A DNA stretch of 64,000 nucleotides from Sphingomonadaceae bacterium (GTDB lineage Bacteria; Pseudomonadota; Alphaproteobacteria; Sphingomonadales; Sphingomonadaceae): assembly GCA_024236155.1 (NCBI GenBank), contig JACKLA010000002.1, positions 1 through 64,000 on the forward strand, written 5' to 3'. Made by a program: the position numbers and the translations under genes. This document shows, piece by piece, positions 27,405 to 36,807 of the stretch. A model generated the notes under the pieces. That model saw nothing but the letters and a program-made list of their open reading frames with translations, was not told the DNA's origin and made no database searches. Position 1 is the first letter of the stretch. Every line of letters begins with the position of its first letter.

Positions 27405-30400
27405 ATGAAAAAGTTTGAAGCAAGCGCGCTCAAGGGCCTCGCCTATTCGGCATCGGCCCTCGCGATGGTTGTTGCTGCACCGGCGCTGGCACAAGATGCT
27501 GACGTCGATTGCGATAACCTCGACCCTTCCTTGCCGGTTCCGGCAGAGTGTGAAGCTGATATCACGGGTGCTGATGGCACAACTGGTGGTGACGCAGGGA
27601 TCGTCGTTACCGGGTCGCGCATTGTGCGTGACACCTATACCAGCACTTCGCCGCTTCAGGTCCTGACCTCGGAAACGGAAAACGAAGCGGGCTTGTTCGA
27701 TCCTTCGCAGATCCTGCAGCGTTCGGAGTCGGCGTCGGGTACGCAGATCGATGCCACCTTCCAGGGCTTCGTGCTTGACAACGGGCCCGGTTCGCAGACG
27801 CTCAACCTGCGCGGCCTTGGTGCGGACCGCACGCTGCTCATGGTCAATGGTCGCCGCCTCGCACCTGCGGGTGTGGAAGGTGCTCCGACCAACCCGTCGA
27901 TCAACCTGCTCCCCGGCTCGTTGATCGAACGATACGACCTGCTGCTTGATGGTGCATCTTCGATCTACGGTTCGGACGCAGTTGCCGGTGTTGGTAACAT
28001 CATCCTCAAGAAAGACTTCGACGGCCTTGAGCTGTTTGCTCGCGGTGAAATCAATCCCGAAGGGGCTGGTGAAGACTACACCATTTCGGGCGCTTGGGGG
28101 ATCAACACCGACCGTGCTTTCTTCGGTATCGGTGCCGAATACGATTATCGCGATGCGATCCGCCTGCGTGACCGCGACTTCTTCCAAGGTTGCGACCGTC
28201 ACTATGAAATTGACCAAAACGGCAACATCCTGACTGTCGGCAAGGCTGACAATGCGGCTGTTCTTTCAGCCAGCGGCGGCCTCGTCAGCGTATCGGAAAA
28301 CGCGTGTAAGCAGGGCGGTATCAGCGGTCGTATCTTCCAGCCGTATGCTCGTTTCGGTTCGGTCTATTTCCCCGCCAACGGCAATATCGCGAACTTCCCG
28401 AACGATCCGAACACGGGCCGTCCGTTCAATTTCGGTGATTCGACCAACGCTTTCGGTCAGCACCTCGACACGAATGGCGATGGCGTTCGCGACGTTGACT
28501 TCCAGAACGTCAACACCAACGGCGCTGACGACTCGATTGTGTTCCTTTCGGAACAGAAGCTGATCAACGTGATGGCCTATGGCGAGTATACCTTCCCGGG
28601 TGCTGCCAACATCACGCCGTTCTTCGAAATTGGCTACAGTCGCGCGGAAATCTTCGCCGACAACACAGGGGCGCCGCAGGTGTTCCCGAGTGTTCCCGAT
28701 CTCAACCAGTTCAACCCCTGTAATTTCGTCACGAACCCCGATGGTGTTGATTGCCGTGCGGTCGACAACGAACTGAACGGGATTTCGGGCACCAGCCTCG
28801 CGCTGTCGACCGGCTTCCCGCTACCGACAACTCCGATCGCCTCGATCCAGGGCGACCGCGATAACACCGACGTGACGCAAGAACAGTATCGCGGCGTGTT
28901 CGGTATCAAGGGCGACCTGCCGTTCATTTCGCCGAGCTGGACTTTCGAAACCTCGCTGACTTACTCCAAGTCGAAGGGCCGTTCGGTTCGTCGTGGTATC
29001 CGCGAGGATAAACTGGCTCTGGCCCTCGGCCTCGATCCGACGGCCGACTATGACGGCGACGGCATTGTCGACAATGACGGTGACGGCATTGCCGACGATT
29101 ACGACAACAACCTCGATGTGTTCGGCTTCTTCGGTGACCCACAGTGGATCGGTGAATGTAACACAGCCGGATTGGCGAACCCGAGCCTTGCTGCAGCCGA
29201 CCTGTTGCAGGGTTGTGTGCCGGTCAACCTGTTCGCGCCGAGTGTACTTGGTGCCCCGGTTGGCACGCTCGCAACCCAAGCTGAGGCTGATTACATCTTC
29301 GGTCTGCGCACGTTCGATACTGAGTATGAACAGATTACGGGTGCTGCCTACATCACCGGCGATCTGTTCGAGCTTCCTGCCGGTCCGGTTGGTGCGGTGT
29401 TCGGTGTCGAATATCGTAACGACAAGATCGACTCACAGCCTGATTTCGTTGCCTCGAACGGCCTGTTCTTCGGCTTCTTCTCAGACCAGGGGGCGAAGGG
29501 CAGCAAGTGGATCCGCGAAGCCTTCGGCGAAATCGATATTCCGCTGCAGGCTGGCAAGCCCTGGGTTCAGGAACTCAACCTCAACCTGTCGGGCCGCGTA
29601 ACGGATGAGGAGTTCTACGGCACCAACTTCACCTATGCGGTGAAGGGCAACTGGCGCCCGATCGAACCACTGCTGTTCAAGATTAGCTATGGCACGTCGT
29701 TCCGCGCACCGAACCTGCGTGAGAACTTCCTGCGTGGACAGTCGGGCTTCCTGACACTGTTCGATCCGTGTGCGGTTCCGACCAATGCATTCAACGGCCT
29801 TGCCGGCGGTTACGATGCTACCTTGGACCAGCGTGATCCGGCCATTCTGGCGAACTGTGCTCGTGAAGGTCGCGATCCGACACGCGTTGGTGTTGATGGG
29901 GTGAACGCCCTGAACACCCAGCAAACGTCGAGCGTGGAAATTACCACGGGCGGCAGCCTTGACATCGACCCTGAAACGTCGCGCTCGCTGACTGCAGGCT
30001 TCGCTTTCGAAGAAACGATTGGCGATGGATGGGATGTGAGCCTCGGGTTCAACTACTACGACATCAAGATCAAGGACGCGATTGTCGAACCGAGTTCGCA
30101 GTTCATCGTCAACGACTGCTTCACCCGTCAGGATGGTACCCGCAGCCCGTTCTGCGATCGTATCGAATATGATATCGATCCGACCAGCCGCCTGCTTGTC
30201 TCGGCGGTCAACTCGGGCTTCATCAACCTGAATCAGGAAAGCGTCCGCGGGATGGACTTCAACGCCACCTTCGGCAAGGAAGTCCAGGCATTCGGTACGC
30301 TCGTCGATCTCGGCCTGAACTTCCGTGCCAATCACCTGATTGAACGCAGCACGATCTTCGTCGATGACCTCGGTGTCCGTAGCTATGATGACGATGCTGG

Positions 30401-30857
30401 TGAGTTCGGCCTTCCCAAGTGGACCGGTCGTGCTACCTTCACGGCAGACATCGATAACTTCCGCTTTACCTGGCAGACGCGCTATACCGGCCCGGTCGAA
30501 CAGGATGCAGACGGTATCGATCCGCTGAGCGATGCATTCGGCAACGGTCCTGACGGCAATCCGACCGGCTTCGTTGGCGATACTTGCACCGGCGGTGGTT
30601 CGGCTAACGGTGTGGTCACCGGCGATGGTATCTACTGCCGTGATGTTGGTTTCGCCGATGAGCAGTTCCTGCACACAGCCTCGCTGCGTTACCGCACCGA
30701 TCGCTACACCTTCCTGATCGGTGTTGATAACATTTTCAACACTGCCCCGCCGCTGGTGGACAGCAATGAAGTGTTCGCGATCGCCAACACCGCTATCGGT
30801 AACGGCTATGACTACGATGGCCGGGAATTCTTCGCTTCGGTAAGCGTCGAGTTCTGA
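27405..30857 (+). CDS. TonB-dependent outer-membrane receptor 1, with calcium-type Asp repeats
   Basis: 1150-residue outer-membrane beta-barrel receptor for TonB-driven import of an unknown ligand. The signal peptide is MKKFEASALKGLAYSASALA with cleavage at ALA-QD. A TonB-box-like IVVTG follows at about residue 67. The plug region has SQTLNLRGLGADRTLLMVNGRR and LDGASSIYGSDAVAGVGNI. The barrel ends in the usual aromatic F. Unusual insertions are a thrombospondin-type-3/dockerin-like acidic repeat at about 544-572 (DGDGIVDNDGDGIADD) and a shorter DTNGDGVRD at about 355. Codons often end in T (ggt, gtt, gct), unlike neighbouring housekeeping genes, which suggests high expression or a different origin. 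Confidence 0.93.
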   Translation: MKKFEASALKGLAYSASALAMVVAAPALAQDADVDCDNLDPSLPVPAECEADITGADGTTGGDAGIVVTGSRIVRDTYTSTSPLQVLTSETENEAGLFDPSQILQRSESASGTQIDATFQGFVLDNGPGSQTLNLRGLGADRTLLMVNGRRLAPAGVEGAPTNPSINLLPGSLIERYDLLLDGASSIYGSDAVAGVGNIILKKDFDGLELFARGEINPEGAGEDYTISGAWGINTDRAFFGIGAEYDYRDAIRLRDRDFFQGCDRHYEIDQNGNILTVGKADNAAVLSASGGLVSVSENACKQGGISGRIFQPYARFGSVYFPANGNIANFPNDPNTGRPFNFGDSTNAFGQHLDTNGDGVRDVDFQNVNTNGADDSIVFLSEQKLINVMAYGEYTFPGAANITPFFEIGYSRAEIFADNTGAPQVFPSVPDLNQFNPCNFVTNPDGVDCRAVDNELNGISGTSLALSTGFPLPTTPIASIQGDRDNTDVTQEQYRGVFGIKGDLPFISPSWTFETSLTYSKSKGRSVRRGIREDKLALALGLDPTADYDGDGIVDNDGDGIADDYDNNLDVFGFFGDPQWIGECNTAGLANPSLAAADLLQGCVPVNLFAPSVLGAPVGTLATQAEADYIFGLRTFDTEYEQITGAAYITGDLFELPAGPVGAVFGVEYRNDKIDSQPDFVASNGLFFGFFSDQGAKGSKWIREAFGEIDIPLQAGKPWVQELNLNLSGRVTDEEFYGTNFTYAVKGNWRPIEPLLFKISYGTSFRAPNLRENFLRGQSGFLTLFDPCAVPTNAFNGLAGGYDATLDQRDPAILANCAREGRDPTRVGVDGVNALNTQQTSSVEITTGGSLDIDPETSRSLTAGFAFEETIGDGWDVSLGFNYYDIKIKDAIVEPSSQFIVNDCFTRQDGTRSPFCDRIEYDIDPTSRLLVSAVNSGFINLNQESVRGMDFNATFGKEVQAFGTLVDLGLNFRANHLIERSTIFVDDLGVRSYDDDAGEFGLPKWTGRATFTADIDNFRFTWQTRYTGPVEQDADGIDPLSDAFGNGPDGNPTGFVGDTCTGGGSANGVVTGDGIYCRDVGFADEQFLHTASLRYRTDRYTFLIGVDNIFNTAPPLVDSNEVFAIANTAIGNGYDYDGREFFASVSVEF

Positions 30858-30892
30858 TCCCGAAAGGACAAGGTCGTTTACGGCTTTTTTGG

Positions 30893-30922
30893 AGCGGCTC
30901 CATGGTTTGCCATGGGGCCGCT
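30893..30922. terminator. Strong hairpin between receptor 1 and S9 peptidase
   Basis: Thirteen-base-pair stem with one G-T pair (agcggctccatgg / ccatggggccgct) and a four-base loop. There is no T-run after it on either strand, so it may be a partial terminator or mRNA-stabilising structure rather than a clean rho-independent terminator. Confidence 0.5.
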
Positions 30923-30994
30923 TCGTCGTCTAACTGACGTTCATTGGCGTTGCGCTACGCCTTGACAATCAAATCTCGGAGAGAGAGTCGCATC

Positions 30995-32995
30995 ATGAAA
31001 TTTTTCAAATCATCACTCGTTGCAGCGATGGTGGGCCTGACGGCAGTTGCTGTCCCGGCGAGCACTGTTGGTGCCCAGACAACCGAGCGTGTGCCAATTC
31101 CCGTATGGTCGCTGCGCGACGTTATTTCGGCGGTATCGCTTTCGCCCGACGGGAAACACATTCTCGTTCTCAAGACCGAGAGCAAGGAAGGCGATTACCT
31201 GCTTGAAATCTATGAAACGGCGGATATGTCGAAGCCGTTGCGGCGCCTTAACGCTGATCCGATGGAGATCATCAGCGCACGCTGGGTCAACGATAACTAC
31301 ATTTTCGGCACCGCATGGCAGGTGAAGCGCAGTTCGGTGAAAGGGCCGGAAGAGGATGTTCGTGAATATGCGACATACTCCTATAATCTTGAAAAGAACA
31401 AGTTTTCAAAGGTTGATGGCAACTTCAACATCGTCAACAATCTGCCGAAGGAGCCAAACAAGGTGCTGGTTGCATCGGGTCGTGAAAACGATGGTGGCTC
31501 GGGTGTCGATCCATTCGCCGCTTTCCGGCCGCGGTCGTACTACCGCTACGATCTGGAATCAGGTGCGCGCGAGCTGATCCTCAAGGGCAGTGAGAAGTAT
31601 CCTACCGCGACTTTCGATAATGACGGCAACCCGCGCTACACCTCGTCGGTTGATCGAAGCACGAACGAGCTGAAGCAATATTATCGCCTGCCAGGTGACG
31701 GTTCGTGGAAAGAGTTTGGTGAGCGTTACGATTTCGACGAATATGAGAACCTGTACCGTGTTCTCGGTGGTTTCATGGGTGTCGTCGGGTTTGACGACAA
31801 GGATCCGACCATCGGTTACGTCATCGACAATCGTGGCGAGGACAAGGCGGCACTCTGGGAGTTCGATTTCAAGACCGGTGAGTTCGGTGAGAAAATCTAC
31901 CAGAATCCGGACGCCGATGTGATCAATGTGCAGACCAGCTCGATGGGTTGGGCAGGCGATAACCACATCGTTGCGGCTATCTTCCCCGGGGCAAAATACG
32001 AACGGGCGTGGTTCGATACAGAGGAAAAGGCGCTGTACGACGCGCTTGAGAAGCAGATTCCCTACGCGCACCAGGTCGCCATTGCCGGTCGATCGCGCGA
32101 TGGCAAGACGATGGTCGTCACCAATCGTGGACCGCACGATCCGGGGTCCTTCTGGTTGATCAAGGACGGCAAGAGGGCAAAGCTCGGCAGCCGGAATCCG
32201 TTGCTCAAGCCCGAACAACTGGCCGATGTGGAGTTCATCAAGTATCCGGCGCGCGATGGCCGGATGATCCCAGCCTATGTGACCAAACCGAAAGGTGAGG
32301 GACCTTTCCCGCTGATCGTACTTCCGCACGGTGGTCCGCACGTCAACGAAGTCATCAGTTACGACGAATGGGGCCAATTGCTTGCCAACAACGGCTACAT
32401 GGTTCTCCAGCCGCAGTACCGAATGTCGGTCGGCTGGGGGCAAGACCATTTCGATTCTGCATATGGCCAGCACGGCCTCGCGATGCAGGATGACAAGGAC
32501 GATGGCGCGCTGTATCTCGTGAAGCAGGGCCTCGTCGATCCCGACCGGATGGCGATGTTCGGCTGGTCCTACGGCGGCTATGCTGCACTTGTCGCAACGA
32601 CCCGTGATCCGCAGATATACCAGTGCGCTATCGCCGGTGCGGCGGTGGCGGACCCGGCAAAGGTCTATCGCCTGCGTCGCAGCCCGGACTCGCCCAAGGC
32701 GCTGGACGACTGGTCGCAGCGGCGCGGGATGATCGGGATCAATCCCATCAACGAGGTGGAAAAGTCCAATATCCCGTTGTTGATGGTCCATGGCGACGTT
32801 GACTCGCGCGTGCTCTATTTCAACTACAAGGACTACAAGGCGGCGATGGAAAAGGCGGGCAAGACCAATGCCCAGTATCTGACGCTGAAGGGAGCGGATC
32901 ATTTCTATCGCACGCTGATGTACAACCATCAGGAGGCATTCTTCACCAAGATGCTCGACTTCCTGAAAAACGATTGTGGTCCGGGCGGGCTTTGA
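30995..32995 (+). CDS. Exported S9-family (prolyl oligopeptidase-like) peptidase
   Basis: 666 residues with a signal peptide (MKFFKSSLVAAMVGLTAVAV, cleavage at VGA-QT). An N-terminal beta-propeller region precedes the alpha/beta-hydrolase domain. The catalytic triad can be placed: Ser525 in GWSYGGYAA, Asp603 in HGDVDSRV and His636 in GADHFYRTL. It is a serine peptidase acting on oligopeptides in the periplasm or at the surface. The start follows a GGAGAGAGAG ribosome-binding site; an upstream in-frame ATG would hide the signal peptide. It lies 137 bases after the TonB receptor on the same strand, a pairing that suggests peptide capture and cleavage. Confidence 0.92.
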   Translation: MKFFKSSLVAAMVGLTAVAVPASTVGAQTTERVPIPVWSLRDVISAVSLSPDGKHILVLKTESKEGDYLLEIYETADMSKPLRRLNADPMEIISARWVNDNYIFGTAWQVKRSSVKGPEEDVREYATYSYNLEKNKFSKVDGNFNIVNNLPKEPNKVLVASGRENDGGSGVDPFAAFRPRSYYRYDLESGARELILKGSEKYPTATFDNDGNPRYTSSVDRSTNELKQYYRLPGDGSWKEFGERYDFDEYENLYRVLGGFMGVVGFDDKDPTIGYVIDNRGEDKAALWEFDFKTGEFGEKIYQNPDADVINVQTSSMGWAGDNHIVAAIFPGAKYERAWFDTEEKALYDALEKQIPYAHQVAIAGRSRDGKTMVVTNRGPHDPGSFWLIKDGKRAKLGSRNPLLKPEQLADVEFIKYPARDGRMIPAYVTKPKGEGPFPLIVLPHGGPHVNEVISYDEWGQLLANNGYMVLQPQYRMSVGWGQDHFDSAYGQHGLAMQDDKDDGALYLVKQGLVDPDRMAMFGWSYGGYAALVATTRDPQIYQCAIAGAAVADPAKVYRLRRSPDSPKALDDWSQRRGMIGINPINEVEKSNIPLLMVHGDVDSRVLYFNYKDYKAAMEKAGKTNAQYLTLKGADHFYRTLMYNHQEAFFTKMLDFLKNDCGPGGL

Positions 32996-33015
32996 CCTGA
33001 CCTCACACAAGAAGG

Positions 33016-33049
33016 GCCCGCGTAACATTCTGATTACGCGGGCTCTTTT
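33016..33049 (+). terminator. Rho-independent terminator after S9 peptidase
   Basis: Ten-base-pair stem gcccgcgtaa / ttacgcgggc with an eight-base loop, followed by tctttt. It lies about 20 bases after the peptidase stop and also faces the convergent gene. Confidence 0.85.
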
Positions 33050-33082
33050 GCGCATAAACGCGTTGCAACAATACGCGGCGAA

Positions 33083-33625
33083 TTACTCGATGCGCTTGCC
33101 CTTGATCCCAGTCAGGCCGTCGACGCGGATGAAATAGGTGCCCAGCGCAGCCTTCTTGAACACCACCGGCGCGCCGACTTCCAGCCGCCGGATTACCCGT
33201 GCAGGCGCATCAGTCATGCGCCAGACGCTGCCTTCCTCGATTTCAAAGACAACGGTGTCGCCACGGACCGAAATCACGCGCGTGACCTTTGATTCGAGCA
33301 GGTCCATCTCGCCCTCTTCACCGTCACCGAAGAGGCGCAATTTGGGCAGGGTGAAACCGAACAGGCCACGTCGGGTCTTTTCAACATCGTCCCTGTCGAC
33401 CAGGCGTACTTCGCCCTCGTCCGACGCGGTAACGACGCGACCAACAGCTTCGTCATAACATTCCAATCGTTCGGCATCAGACGTGATGTTCTGGCAGGCC
33501 TTGAGGCTCTCAAGGTAGTTAGTCTCAGCCGCGGTGGACGGCTGTTCCTGAGCCAGGGTGCTGGTGAGTGGCAACATCGTCAGCGGGGCTGAAACGAGCA
33601 AGATGCGGCACAAGCGGAGTTTCAC
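33083..33625 (-). CDS. Exported protein of unknown function with RLECYD-type N-terminal motif
   Basis: 180 residues from a GTG start preceded by AAAGGAAG. The signal peptide is VKLRLCRILLVSAPLTMLPL with cleavage near TLA-QE. The mature N-terminus carries C-x(10)-RLECYDEAVG, a short disulfide-type motif found in many proteobacterial periplasmic proteins. The rest is beta-rich (KVTRVISVRGDTVVFEIEEGSVWRM), ending in a basic tail. No characterised family recognised. Upstream ATG codons in frame would bury the signal peptide, so I prefer GTG. It lies between two plus-strand receptor genes and is divergent from receptor 2. Confidence 0.75.
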   Translation of the reverse strand: MKLRLCRILLVSAPLTMLPLTSTLAQEQPSTAAETNYLESLKACQNITSDAERLECYDEAVGRVVTASDEGEVRLVDRDDVEKTRRGLFGFTLPKLRLFGDGEEGEMDLLESKVTRVISVRGDTVVFEIEEGSVWRMTDAPARVIRRLEVGAPVVFKKAALGTYFIRVDGLTGIKGKRIE

Positions 33626-33744
33626 GATCAGGCTTCCTTTTCGACGTGCAGTTGCAAGCCCCATAGCTGGCACAGGAAGAGGTGAGAACCAACTGTAACA
33701 GGAAAGACACACATGCAGCTTTCCCTCCGCTGAGCCGGGCTGCA

Positions 33745-33769
33745 CGATTGCGAAACGGCTGCGCAATCG
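33745..33769. promoter_or_regulatory. Inverted repeat upstream of TonB receptor 2
   Basis: Perfect 8-base arms cgattgcg / cgcaatcg separated by nine bases, in the divergent space between the exported unknown and receptor 2. It could be a regulator site or an RNA hairpin; no known operator recognised. Confidence 0.4.
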
Positions 33770-33858
33770 CCTAGATGGCGCACATTCGGGCTTCGTGTCC
33801 GAACTTCGTACCTATTACTATGCGCGCCATGGGGGCGCACATGAACAAGGGGATTGGA

Positions 33859-36687
33859 ATGTCCAACCGTTTTAGCAAAGCTGCCCTGCTGGCTGGGACC
33901 GTCATGGCTGGTGCCATGATGACCACGCCGGTCTATGCGCAGGAAGATGCCGACACGTCGGCTTCGACCGGCGATGACGATTTCATCGTCGTAACCGGCA
34001 CGCGCATCCAGCGCCGCGTCAACGTCGATACCGCTGCTCCGATTGCAGTCGTCGACGCTGAAGAATTCGAACTGTCGGGTACCGTCAACGTTGAAAACGT
34101 TGTCAACCAGCTGCCGCAGGTCGTTCCGGGCTTCACTTCGAACTCGAACAACCCCGGCACCGGTACCGCTACGCTGAACCTGCGTGGCCTCGGCTCGGCG
34201 CGCACCATGGTGCTCGTCAACGGTCGTCGCTACATGTTCTACGATACCGCGCAGATCGTCGACCTTAACACGATTCCGTCGTTCCTGCTCGACTCGGTCG
34301 ATGTGGTGACGGGCGGTGCTTCGGCTGTTTACGGTTCGGATGCCCTTTCCGGCGTTGTCAACTTCAAGCTCAAGGATGTCGAAGGCGTCGAGCTTGGTGG
34401 CCAGTACTCGGTGACCGAGCGTGGCGATGGTGAGCGTTACGAACTGTTCGGCGCGATCGGCACCCAGTTCGACGATGGCCGCGGTAGCGCGACCGTATTC
34501 GCTGAATACTACAACCGTTCGTCGATCTTCCAGGGCGACCGTGGTTTCTCGAACTTTGCTCTTGGTGACGGTGCTACCAGCCTCGTTCCAGGCGGTTCGT
34601 CGACGCTGCCGAATGGCGTGATCCGCTACTTCGGTGACGGTGATACTACTGGTACCGATTTTGATGCGAACGGCGCGGTTGTGTTCGACAACACGCCGGG
34701 TGACTTCCGCACCCGTACCGGGGATCTCTACAACTACGCCCCGGCGAACTACCTGCAGATCCCGCAAGAGCGTTACTTGCTCGGCGGCTACGCTGACTAC
34801 GAGTTCACCGATGGACACGAGTTCTACACCGAGGTTTCGTTCGTCAACAACCGCGTTGCTCAGGAACTCGCCGCGACTCCGGTTACCGGCTCGTTCACGG
34901 TTGATCTCGCAACGATCCAGCCGTTCCTGAATGCCGCTGACTTCGCGCAGCTGCAGCAGCTCGACGCAACTGAAACCGATGGTGTGGCTGGCCAGACCGT
35001 CCTGTTCCTGCAGCGTCGTACTGTCGAAACCGGTTCGCGCAATACGCTCGATGAGCGCAATGCGTTCCGTGTGTTGGGCGGTGTCCGTGGTTCGATCACC
35101 GATTGGCTGAACTACGATGCGTACTACATGTATGCCCGTACCCGTAACGCCAACATTCAGCAGGGTAACATCTCGCGTTCGGCCTTCCAGGCTGGCCTCG
35201 ATGGCACTGCACCGGCGATCAACATCTTCGGACCCAACACGCTGACGCCTGCGATGGTCCAGCAGATTTCGATCCTGGCACAGAACAGTGACGTTTCGAC
35301 CCTCGAAGTTGCTACCGGCTACCTCTCGGGTCAACTCGGTAACCTCGGTTTCGGTGCAGACGACATCGGTTTCGCGGCTGGTGTAGAGTACCGCAAGGTC
35401 GCTTCGCAGTTTATTCCTGACACCGCGCTTTCCTCGGGCGACGTGATCGGCTTCAACGCCGGCAACCCGACCGCTGGTTCGTACGACGTCAAGGAGTTCT
35501 TCGCCGAGCTGAACATTCCGATCCTTGGACCGGATTCGGGTGTGGAACGCCTCGAATTGACCGGTGCAGCCCGCTACTCCGACTACTCGCTTGCAGCAGT
35601 CGGTGGTGTGTGGACCTATTCGGGCGGTATCGAATTCGCTCCGATCCCCGATATCACCCTGCGCGGCCAGTATCAGCGTGCCGTTCGCGCTCCGAACGTG
35701 GGTGAGCTGTTCGGTGGTCAGTCGATCGGCTTCCCGGGTGCGACCGATCCGTGCTCCGAGGCAGCAGCAGCAACTCCTGGTGCACTACGTGACCTGTGTA
35801 TCGCAAACGGTGTTCCCGCCGGTGTTGTCGGTACCCCGGGTATCCAGCTGAACACGCAGATCCCTGCGCTGTTCGGTGGTAACCCTGGCTTGCAGGAAGA
35901 AACCTCGGATAGCTGGACTGTCGGTGCGGTTCTCGAACCATCTTTCATTCCGGGACTGACCGTCACGGCTGACTATTTCGATATCACCATCGAAAATGCG
36001 ATTTCGACGATCTCGCTCGAGCAGACCTTCGACCTGTGCTTTAATCAGGTTCAGGATGCAAATGCGACCGTTTGTGCTCCGTTCTTTGCCAATGGCCCGA
36101 TTCGTAACGCTGGTGGCGCGATCACCACTGCGAACCCGCCGGTTCTTGGTGGCCAGAACGTTGCAACGCTCAGCGTTTCGGGTGTCGACCTTCAGGTGAA
36201 CTATGCGACGACGATTCCGTTTTCGCTGTTGACTGACACGGGCGAACAGGACTTCAATCTGTCGTTCCTTGGCACGTGGACTGATAGCTCAGCGTTCGAA
36301 GCATTCCCGGGAGCTGATATCCTGGAGTGTGCCGGTGACTTCGGTCTGAACTGTGGTGAACCGACACCGAAGTGGAAATGGACGACTCGTGCGAATTTCG
36401 TCGACGGTCCGTTGACCACATCGATCCGCTGGCGCCATGTGAGTGGCGTGGATGACGACGATGACCTGACGGACTTCATCGTTGAGCGTGTTCCGGCCGC
36501 TGATTACCTCGATCTGACTTTCTCGTTCGAGGCATCCGAGCATCTGACTGTTTCGCTGGGTGTGAACAATCTGTTCGACAAAGAACCGCTTCTGATTGGC
36601 GACAACCAGGAGCAGGCCAACACCTATCCGAGCACATACGATGTGATCGGTCGCGACTTCTTCGCCTCGGCTCGCGTCCGCTTCTAA
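33859..36687 (+). CDS. TonB-dependent outer-membrane receptor 2
   Basis: 942-residue TonB-dependent receptor. The signal peptide is MSNRFSKAALLAGTVMAGAM with cleavage after VYA-QE. A TonB-box-like stretch FIVVTGTRIQRR is followed by plug motifs VENVVNQLPQV, TLNLRGLGSARTMVLVNGRRY and GGASAVYGSDALSGVVNFKLK. The barrel ends FFASARVRF. The ATG at 33859 has AAGGGGA five bases upstream and gives a clean signal peptide; ATGs at 33841 and further up are less likely. Codon use again favours T-ending codons. The ligand is unknown. A strong terminator follows, and the next three genes are convergent. Confidence 0.93.
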   Translation: MSNRFSKAALLAGTVMAGAMMTTPVYAQEDADTSASTGDDDFIVVTGTRIQRRVNVDTAAPIAVVDAEEFELSGTVNVENVVNQLPQVVPGFTSNSNNPGTGTATLNLRGLGSARTMVLVNGRRYMFYDTAQIVDLNTIPSFLLDSVDVVTGGASAVYGSDALSGVVNFKLKDVEGVELGGQYSVTERGDGERYELFGAIGTQFDDGRGSATVFAEYYNRSSIFQGDRGFSNFALGDGATSLVPGGSSTLPNGVIRYFGDGDTTGTDFDANGAVVFDNTPGDFRTRTGDLYNYAPANYLQIPQERYLLGGYADYEFTDGHEFYTEVSFVNNRVAQELAATPVTGSFTVDLATIQPFLNAADFAQLQQLDATETDGVAGQTVLFLQRRTVETGSRNTLDERNAFRVLGGVRGSITDWLNYDAYYMYARTRNANIQQGNISRSAFQAGLDGTAPAINIFGPNTLTPAMVQQISILAQNSDVSTLEVATGYLSGQLGNLGFGADDIGFAAGVEYRKVASQFIPDTALSSGDVIGFNAGNPTAGSYDVKEFFAELNIPILGPDSGVERLELTGAARYSDYSLAAVGGVWTYSGGIEFAPIPDITLRGQYQRAVRAPNVGELFGGQSIGFPGATDPCSEAAAATPGALRDLCIANGVPAGVVGTPGIQLNTQIPALFGGNPGLQEETSDSWTVGAVLEPSFIPGLTVTADYFDITIENAISTISLEQTFDLCFNQVQDANATVCAPFFANGPIRNAGGAITTANPPVLGGQNVATLSVSGVDLQVNYATTIPFSLLTDTGEQDFNLSFLGTWTDSSAFEAFPGADILECAGDFGLNCGEPTPKWKWTTRANFVDGPLTTSIRWRHVSGVDDDDDLTDFIVERVPAADYLDLTFSFEASEHLTVSLGVNNLFDKEPLLIGDNQEQANTYPSTYDVIGRDFFASARVRF

Positions 36688-36717
36688 GACGCACCGCTGC
36701 GAAGCAGCTCAAAGAGA

Positions 36718-36759
36718 AGGGCGGCGAACTTTATGGGTTCGCCGCCCTTATTCTATTTT
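36718..36759 (+). terminator. Rho-independent terminator after TonB receptor 2
   Basis: Twelve-base-pair perfect stem (agggcggcgaac / gttcgccgccct) with a seven-base loop and a T-rich tail (tattctatttt). Confidence 0.88.
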
Positions 36760-36807
36760 CAAATGCCGCCAAAGCACTGCTGGGTGAGGCTGGACCGAAG
36801 TGAGACG

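Noticed and set aside
27405..36687. Lasso-peptide gene cluster, suggested by TonB receptor plus S9 peptidase
   Set aside because: No precursor peptide, no B1/B2 or asparagine-synthetase-like cyclase gene is present in the window.
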